Shown here: positions 59,675-64,000 of the stretch, one piece after another
Layout: each line of letters begins with the position of its first letter
Position numbering within the stretch: the first letter of the stretch is position 1
Origin: Rhizobium sp. PP-CC-3A-592
GTDB lineage: Bacteria > Pseudomonadota > Alphaproteobacteria > Rhizobiales > Rhizobiaceae
Assembly: GCF_003217095.1 (NCBI RefSeq)
Contig: NZ_QJSR01000002.1
Span: forward strand, 558,001-622,000
DNA length: 64,000 bases
Direction: 5' to 3'
Translations under genes and position numbers: made by a program
The notes under the pieces: model-generated
Databases searched by the model: none
The model's input: only the letters and a program-made list of their open reading frames with translations
What the model was told of the DNA's origin: nothing

Positions 59675-61720
59675 CTACTTGCGGATCATGCTGCCGAGCG
59701 GCTTCTTGAGCAGGGTTTCGCGAAGGGACGGTGCCCGCGTGGGCGCTGACAGGTCGTCCAGCGCCTGAGGAACCGGCTCATCGGGCGAGCGACGGTCGGT
59801 TTCGCCGCCGAGGATCTGTCGGCGATAGGCGTTGAAGCGGTCGGCCTGCGGATTGGATATGGGATCGGGGTGCTGCGGCTCGATGCGCGGCAGCATGTCC
59901 GGGCGATAACTTTCGAGCCTTTCCGAACTGGCCGGTGTTTCCGCTCGGTTCTGGCTTTCTTGCCGCTCGGGAGCGCGAGGCGAGAGTGGCGGTGGCTCGA
60001 TGCTGTCGCTGAAGGCTAGGCTGCCGGCTCCCATCGGGCTCATCGAGTATGGCGTCGTCTCGCTGCCGGAGCTTGCGCGCATCCGCGCAACGATCGTGCG
60101 CAGGTCCACATTGGCAGGCGTGTCGTCGTCGTCCTTCATCAGCCCGCCGGCCGCCTTCGGCAGGCGGTTCTCCGGTATCCGCTCGAATCGCATGCGCATC
60201 GGCACGGAAACGGCCTCGCCGAAGGCGATAGCCTCGCCGTTTCCGATCGATGACAGGAAGCTCATTGTCGAGACGGAGGAATCCGGGATGGCCGAGCGGA
60301 TGATGTCCTGGTCGCGATCGTTCGACAGGCGCATGGCAAAGACCGTCGAGCACTGCGAGAGGATCGTCGGGTCGAGTTCGCCTGGGCGCTGTGTGATCAT
60401 GCCGAGCGAGACGCCGTACTTGCGGCCTTCCTTAGCGATGCGGGCGATGGCCTGGCGCGTCGGCAGGAAGCCGAGCGATTGGTCGGACGGGACGTAGCGG
60501 TGCGCCTCCTCACAGACGACGAGCATGTGGACGCCGCCATTGCTCCAGAGACCGATTTCGAACGCCATGCGGCAGAGCACCGACGCGACCGAATTGACGA
60601 CTTCCGAGGGGATGCCCGCCAGCTGGAACGTGGTGATCGGGCGTCCGTCGCCGGGGATGCGGAAGATCTTGGCGATCGTCTCGAGGATCGTGTCGTTGAT
60701 CGTGTTGGACGAGAACATGAAGGTGTAGCGCGGATCGTTGACCGCTGCCATGATGCGGACTTTCAGCGAGCGGAGCGCCGGTTTTTCCGTTCGACCTTCC
60801 AGACGGCCGATGCGCTCGTCGATCAGCGCCATCAGGTCGGCGATGCGATAGGGAACCGGCGTATCCGCCGTCAGGGAGCTCTTCTCCGTCTGGCGCCGCA
60901 TCACGCCGCCATCGCCCTTGAAGCCCTTCTTGGCGTCGGGAATGAGATCGCGCAGGATGTCGAGTTCCTCGGCAATAGCGGGGCGTCCCCGGAAGACGAC
61001 TTCCGCGAATTCCTCTAGCCGCATCAGCCAGAAGGGCAGGTCCAGCGTGTCGGTGTCGATGACGACGGCATGGTCGGGGAAGGCGGCTGCGAACTCGTTG
61101 TGCGGGTCGAGGATCAGGATGCGCAGCTTGGGGTCGGCCTCGATCGCCTTGCGCAGGAGCAGCGTTACGGCTGTGGATTTGCCGACGCCCGTGGTGCCGA
61201 CGACGGCGAAATGCTTCGAGAGCATGGAGGGAATGTGGATCGCCGCATCCAGGCTTTCGTCCTGCGTCAGCTTGCCGATGGAAAAGCTGCCGCCGCGGCC
61301 GGTGTCGTAGATGCGGGCGAGGTCGGCCGTCCGGATGCGGTGCGCGATGGCGCCGAGATAGGGATACTGGCTGATGCCGGCGGAAAAGGCTTCTCGCCCG
61401 TCGATATCCACACGGACCTCGCCCACGAGTTCCACGTCGATCCGGAAGATATTGTCCTGCTGCTCCGCCCAGTTGTCGTCGCTCGTGCGCATGGAGGAGA
61501 CGAGGGCGACGACGCGATTGACGCCGACGGTGATGGAGACCAGTCGCCCGACGGACCAGAGTTCCGTGAGGGACGTCTCGCCGTTTTCCGCAAGAGCTGC
61601 AATGGTCGCGCGGGAACCATTGCAGGCGATGACGCGACCGAGGAAGCGATTGCCCCGGGCGACCGTGTCGCGCCTGTCCGCCTCCGCTGTGCGGCCCTCG
61701 GCCTGAAGTTCGTTGCTCAC
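59675..61720 (-). CDS. HerA-type ATPase
   Basis: 681 residues. An N-terminal HAS-barrel-like beta domain (about 25-145) precedes the DUF87/HerA ATPase core: Walker A GTTGVGKST (175-183), ILDPHNEF, the Walker B region VVCEEAHRY and TQRPGELDPTILSQCSTVFAMRL. The last ~150 residues are low-complexity and likely disordered. HerA usually works with the nuclease NurA in DNA end resection, or in antiphage systems; no such partner lies nearby, and the genes around it are housekeeping, so the role here is open. Confidence 0.85.
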   Translation of the reverse strand: MSNELQAEGRTAEADRRDTVARGNRFLGRVIACNGSRATIAALAENGETSLTELWSVGRLVSITVGVNRVVALVSSMRTSDDNWAEQQDNIFRIDVELVGEVRVDIDGREAFSAGISQYPYLGAIAHRIRTADLARIYDTGRGGSFSIGKLTQDESLDAAIHIPSMLSKHFAVVGTTGVGKSTAVTLLLRKAIEADPKLRILILDPHNEFAAAFPDHAVVIDTDTLDLPFWLMRLEEFAEVVFRGRPAIAEELDILRDLIPDAKKGFKGDGGVMRRQTEKSSLTADTPVPYRIADLMALIDERIGRLEGRTEKPALRSLKVRIMAAVNDPRYTFMFSSNTINDTILETIAKIFRIPGDGRPITTFQLAGIPSEVVNSVASVLCRMAFEIGLWSNGGVHMLVVCEEAHRYVPSDQSLGFLPTRQAIARIAKEGRKYGVSLGMITQRPGELDPTILSQCSTVFAMRLSNDRDQDIIRSAIPDSSVSTMSFLSSIGNGEAIAFGEAVSVPMRMRFERIPENRLPKAAGGLMKDDDDTPANVDLRTIVARMRASSGSETTPYSMSPMGAGSLAFSDSIEPPPLSPRAPERQESQNRAETPASSERLESYRPDMLPRIEPQHPDPISNPQADRFNAYRRQILGGETDRRSPDEPVPQALDDLSAPTRAPSLRETLLKKPLGSMIRK

Positions 61721-61896
61721 TACGTCGTCACCCCGCTTAAGGAACGGAATGTAAGCGAGGGACTTTAAGAAGATGTTTCTCTTCGGCTATTTTTGATTTC
61801 TCTGGCGTTTGGAAGGAGCGGTTTTGCTGCCGATCATGACATGGTCCCGCGCTGTCGCCGCAGCAGGGCGCCCGCCCGGTAAAGGTGTAAAAAGCG

Positions 61897-61925
61897 TTGA
61901 CGGCGCGGCGGAATGCCGGTATCAG
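61897..61925 (+). promoter_or_regulatory. ilv operon promoter
   Basis: TTGACG (61897-61902) and TATCAG (61920-61925) are separated by exactly 17 bp. Transcription should start near 61932, two bases before the leader-peptide ATG at 61934, so the leader would be almost without a 5' untranslated region. Confidence 0.65.
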
Positions 61926-61933
61926 TGCGCCCC

Positions 61934-61990
61934 ATGAACATTCAAGCAATCATTCTTGTGGTGGGATCGCGCATGGGCAGGATGGTGTAA
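61934..61990 (+). CDS. ilv leader peptide
   Basis: 18-codon ORF reading MNIQAIILVVGSRMGRMV, with five consecutive Ile/Leu/Val codons (positions 6-10) plus Ile3. Codons for the end products of the ilv pathway just before an attenuator hairpin mark a transcription-attenuation leader: ribosome stalling there would favour read-through into the acetolactate synthase gene. No ribosome site precedes it. Confidence 0.75.
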   Translation: MNIQAIILVVGSRMGRMV

Positions 61991-62046
61991 CCATCCGGCG
62001 ATAGCCGCCCATGCGCAAACCAAGGCTCCTGACGGGGCCTTTTTTT
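61969..62046 (+). promoter_or_regulatory. Transcription attenuator of the ilv operon
   Basis: GCGCATGGGC (61969-61978) pairs perfectly with GCCCATGCGC (62007-62016), enclosing a 6-bp hairpin over the leader stop codon (61980-61985 with 61991-61996) and a 4-bp one (61996-61999 with 62004-62007, overlapping alternatives). Then comes the terminator: 8-bp stem 62022-62029 with 62034-62041, loop TGAC, T-run to 62046. The exact antiterminator pairing I could not resolve by eye. Confidence 0.75.
62022..62046 (+). terminator. Attenuator terminator hairpin
   Basis: AAGGCTCC and GGGGCCTT (one G-U pair) around TGAC, with T at 62040-62046. A read-through into ilvI would begin 35 bp further on; a stopped transcript would be about 115 nt. 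Confidence 0.85.
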
Positions 62047-62080
62047 ATGCCTTCGAACAAGCAGAGCACAGGATCGAGAC

Positions 62081-63886
62081 ATGTCGGGCGGGAATAGCGA
62101 AATGGATGCAGCGAGCAGGGATAACACGATGACGGGCGCGGAGATCGTTCTGCGCGCACTCAAGGACAACGGCGTCGAAGTCATCTTCGGCTATCCCGGC
62201 GGTGCCGTCCTTCCGATCTATGACGAGATCCACCAGCAGGAAGACATCAAGCATATCCTCGTCCGCCACGAGCAGGGCGCCGGCCACATGGCCGAGGGCT
62301 ATGCGCGCTCCACCGGCAAGGTCGGCGTCATGCTCGTCACCTCCGGACCCGGCGCTACCAATGCCGTGACCCCGCTGCAGGACGCGCTGATGGATTCGAT
62401 CCCGCTCGTCTGCCTGTCCGGCCAGGTCCCAAGCTCCCTCATCGGCTCCGACGCCTTCCAGGAGTGCGACACGGTCGGCATCACGCGGCCCTGCACCAAG
62501 CACAACTGGCTGGTCAAGGACGTCAACGAGCTGGCAGCTACCATCCACGAGGCGTTCCGCATCGCGCGGTCCGGTCGTCCCGGCCCGGTTCTGGTCGATA
62601 TCCCCAAGGACATCCAGTTTGCGACGGGCACCTATACGCCGCCCTCCGCCGTTCCGATCCAGACCAGCTACCAGCCGAAGGTCGAGGGCGATATCCGCCG
62701 GATCGAGGAAGCCGTCGCGCTGATGAAGACGGCGCGCCGTCCGATCATCTATTCCGGCGGTGGCGTCATCAATTCGGGCGACGCGGCGACACGGCTGCTG
62801 CGCGAGCTGGTTTCGCTGACGAATTTCCCCATCACCTCGACCCTGATGGGGCTCGGCTGCTACCCGTCATCCGGCACCAACTGGCTCGGCATGCTGGGCA
62901 TGCATGGCACCTACGAGGCCAACATGGCCATGCATGATGCCGATGTCATGATCTGCATCGGCGCCCGCTTCGACGACCGGATTACCGGGCGGCTGAACGC
63001 GTTCTCGCCGAACTCCAAGAAGATCCACATCGACATCGACCCGTCCTCGATCAACAAGATCGTCCGCGTCGACGTTCCGATCGCCGGCGATGTCGGCCGG
63101 GTTCTCGAAGAGATGGTGCGCCTGTGGCATGCCGGATCGGCCGATCTCGACACGGCGCGGCTCAACGACTGGTGGGGCGACATCGCGCGCTGGCGGGGCC
63201 GCAAGTCGCTGTCCTACAAGCCGAGCGACGACGTCATCATGCCGCAATACGCGATTCAGCGCCTGCATGCGCTGACGAAGGATCGCGACACCTACATCAC
63301 CACCGAAGTCGGCCAGCATCAGATGTGGGCTGCGCAGTTCTACGGCTTCGAAGCGCCGAACCGCTGGATGACCTCGGGCGGCCTCGGCACGATGGGCTAT
63401 GGCTTCCCGGCCGCCATCGGCGTCCAGGTCGCGCATCCCGACAGCCTCGTCATCGATATCGCGGGCGATGCCTCGATCCAGATGTGCATTCAGGAAATGT
63501 CCTGCACCGTCCAGTACGGCCTCCCGGTCAAGATTTTCATCCTGAACAACCAGTACATGGGCATGGTGCGCCAGTGGCAGCAGCTGCTGCACGGCAACCG
63601 CCTTTCCAACTCCTACACGGAGGCCATGCCGGACTTCGTCAAGCTGGCGGAAGCCTATGGCGGCGTCGGCATTCGCTGCGACAAGCCGGGCGAACTCGAT
63701 GATGCGATCCTGCGCATGATCGACAGCCCAGCGCCCGTCATCTTTGATTGCCGCGTCGCCAACCTCGCCAACTGCTTCCCGATGATTCCGTCGGGCAAGG
63801 CCCACAACGAGATGCTGCTGCCGGACGAAGCCACGGACGAAGCGGTCGCCACCGCGATCGATGCCAAGGGCCGGCAGCTGGTTTGA
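62081..63886 (+). CDS. ilvI: Acetolactate synthase large subunit
   Basis: Thiamine-diphosphate enzyme that starts valine, leucine and isoleucine synthesis, catalytic subunit of acetohydroxyacid synthase. 601 residues: the conserved TPP glutamate E64 in VRHEQGAGHMAEGYA, the FAD-region block SGPGATNAVTPLQDA, and the TPP/Mg-binding motif from about 463, GDASIQMCIQEMSC, ending in ILNNQYMGMVRQWQ. The regulatory subunit gene (ilvH) is expected downstream but is not in the window; the next ORF is unrelated. In other rhizobia this gene is named ilvB or ilvI. Confidence 0.95.
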   Translation: MSGGNSEMDAASRDNTMTGAEIVLRALKDNGVEVIFGYPGGAVLPIYDEIHQQEDIKHILVRHEQGAGHMAEGYARSTGKVGVMLVTSGPGATNAVTPLQDALMDSIPLVCLSGQVPSSLIGSDAFQECDTVGITRPCTKHNWLVKDVNELAATIHEAFRIARSGRPGPVLVDIPKDIQFATGTYTPPSAVPIQTSYQPKVEGDIRRIEEAVALMKTARRPIIYSGGGVINSGDAATRLLRELVSLTNFPITSTLMGLGCYPSSGTNWLGMLGMHGTYEANMAMHDADVMICIGARFDDRITGRLNAFSPNSKKIHIDIDPSSINKIVRVDVPIAGDVGRVLEEMVRLWHAGSADLDTARLNDWWGDIARWRGRKSLSYKPSDDVIMPQYAIQRLHALTKDRDTYITTEVGQHQMWAAQFYGFEAPNRWMTSGGLGTMGYGFPAAIGVQVAHPDSLVIDIAGDASIQMCIQEMSCTVQYGLPVKIFILNNQYMGMVRQWQQLLHGNRLSNSYTEAMPDFVKLAEAYGGVGIRCDKPGELDDAILRMIDSPAPVIFDCRVANLANCFPMIPSGKAHNEMLLPDEATDEAVATAIDAKGRQLV

Positions 63887-63895
63887 TTGCACGGA

Positions 63896-63925
63896 CGGGA
63901 CGCTGTAGTGTAGCGGCGTCCCGTT
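63896..63925 (+). terminator. Hairpin after the acetolactate synthase gene
   Basis: ACGGGACGC and GCGTCCCGT form a 9-bp stem around about 12 bases, 9 bp after the stop. It has no strong T-run; transcription may continue into the following gene. Confidence 0.45.
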
Positions 63926-63942
63926 CGAGAGAGGTGAGGGCC

Positions 63943-64000
63943 ATGGCGAGAGTGAGACTTTCTGAAGCCGGCGATTTGCATGTGCCTCTTGAGTTGCGAG
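63943..64000 (+). CDS. AbrB/SpoVT-like N-terminus (partial)
   Basis: ATG 63943 follows GAGAGAGGTGAGGG. The first 19 codons read MARVRLSEAGDLHVPLELR, close to the swapped-hairpin AbrB/MazE pattern of the type VRVSEKGQVTIPKELR. The gene runs past the window end, so only a possible DNA-binding or antitoxin domain can be suggested. Confidence 0.4.
   Translation, partial: MARVRLSEAGDLHVPLELR

Overview
The window is about 61-63% GC and almost fully coding. It reads as core chromosome of an alphaproteobacterium of the order Rhizobiales, most likely family Rhizobiaceae (Rhizobium/Agrobacterium/Sinorhizobium group). Evidence for this: the order mraY-murD-ftsW-murG-murC-murB ... ddl-ftsQ-ftsA-ftsZ-lpxC; an FtsZ of about 590 residues with a long linker; a circularly permuted (two-piece) tmRNA whose tag reads ANDNYAEARLAA; an alpha-type SspB; a rhizobial intergenic palindrome; and an sRNA-like locus with two CCUCCUCC loops. 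I cannot place the genus from sequence alone. I saw no prophage, insertion sequence, CRISPR array, rRNA or tRNA gene.

Layout. 1-7924: peptidoglycan precursor and division genes (murF tail, mraY, murD, ftsW, murG, murC, murB), ending in two small membrane-protein ORFs that overlap by 4 bp and a perfect terminator. 8004-9308: a divergently oriented MHS-type transporter splits the cluster. 9638-16072: a CtrA-like inverted repeat, then ddl, ftsQ, ftsA, ftsZ, terminator, lpxC, terminator. 16187-21091: bamD, recN, ligA. 21207-24066: panC-panB and the AzlC/AzlD branched-chain amino acid exporter. 24110-28307 (mostly minus): M24 aminopeptidase P, an intergenic plus-strand sRNA candidate, prmA, a SCO1/SenC copper chaperone and a 51-residue membrane ORF. 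28519-31803: an MCP-CheW pair and nicotinamidase. 31832-37494: CreA, a Tlde1/DUF2778 protein, a 143-bp intergenic palindrome, a methyltransferase-like protein, UvrD/PcrA helicase. 37727-47717: RND efflux adaptor and pump, a D-lactate dehydrogenase-like flavoenzyme, a 1273-residue AsmA protein. 47837-49505 (minus): RHH protein, DUF4169 protein, SspB, and ssrA directly upstream of sspB. 49616-54419: transglutaminase-like protein, thyA-folA, hflK-hflC. 54661-58754: ACT protein, PhnA-like protein, Deg protease, GNAT, serB. 58753-61720: miaA and a HerA-type ATPase. 61897-63886: promoter, leader peptide, attenuator and ilvI/ilvB. The window closes with the first 19 codons of an AbrB-like gene.

Functional grouping. 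The first quarter makes and polymerises lipid II and builds the divisome; lpxC and bamD add outer-membrane biogenesis. Protein quality control recurs: ssrA+sspB (tagging and delivery to ClpXP), hflKC (FtsH partners) and a Deg protease. Two nucleotide/folate genes (thyA-folA) form a translationally coupled pair. The most interesting non-coding signals are the ilv attenuator, whose leader peptide appears almost leaderless, and the two-loop anti-Shine-Dalgarno sRNA candidate at about 26180-26370. Both are read directly from the sequence but untested.
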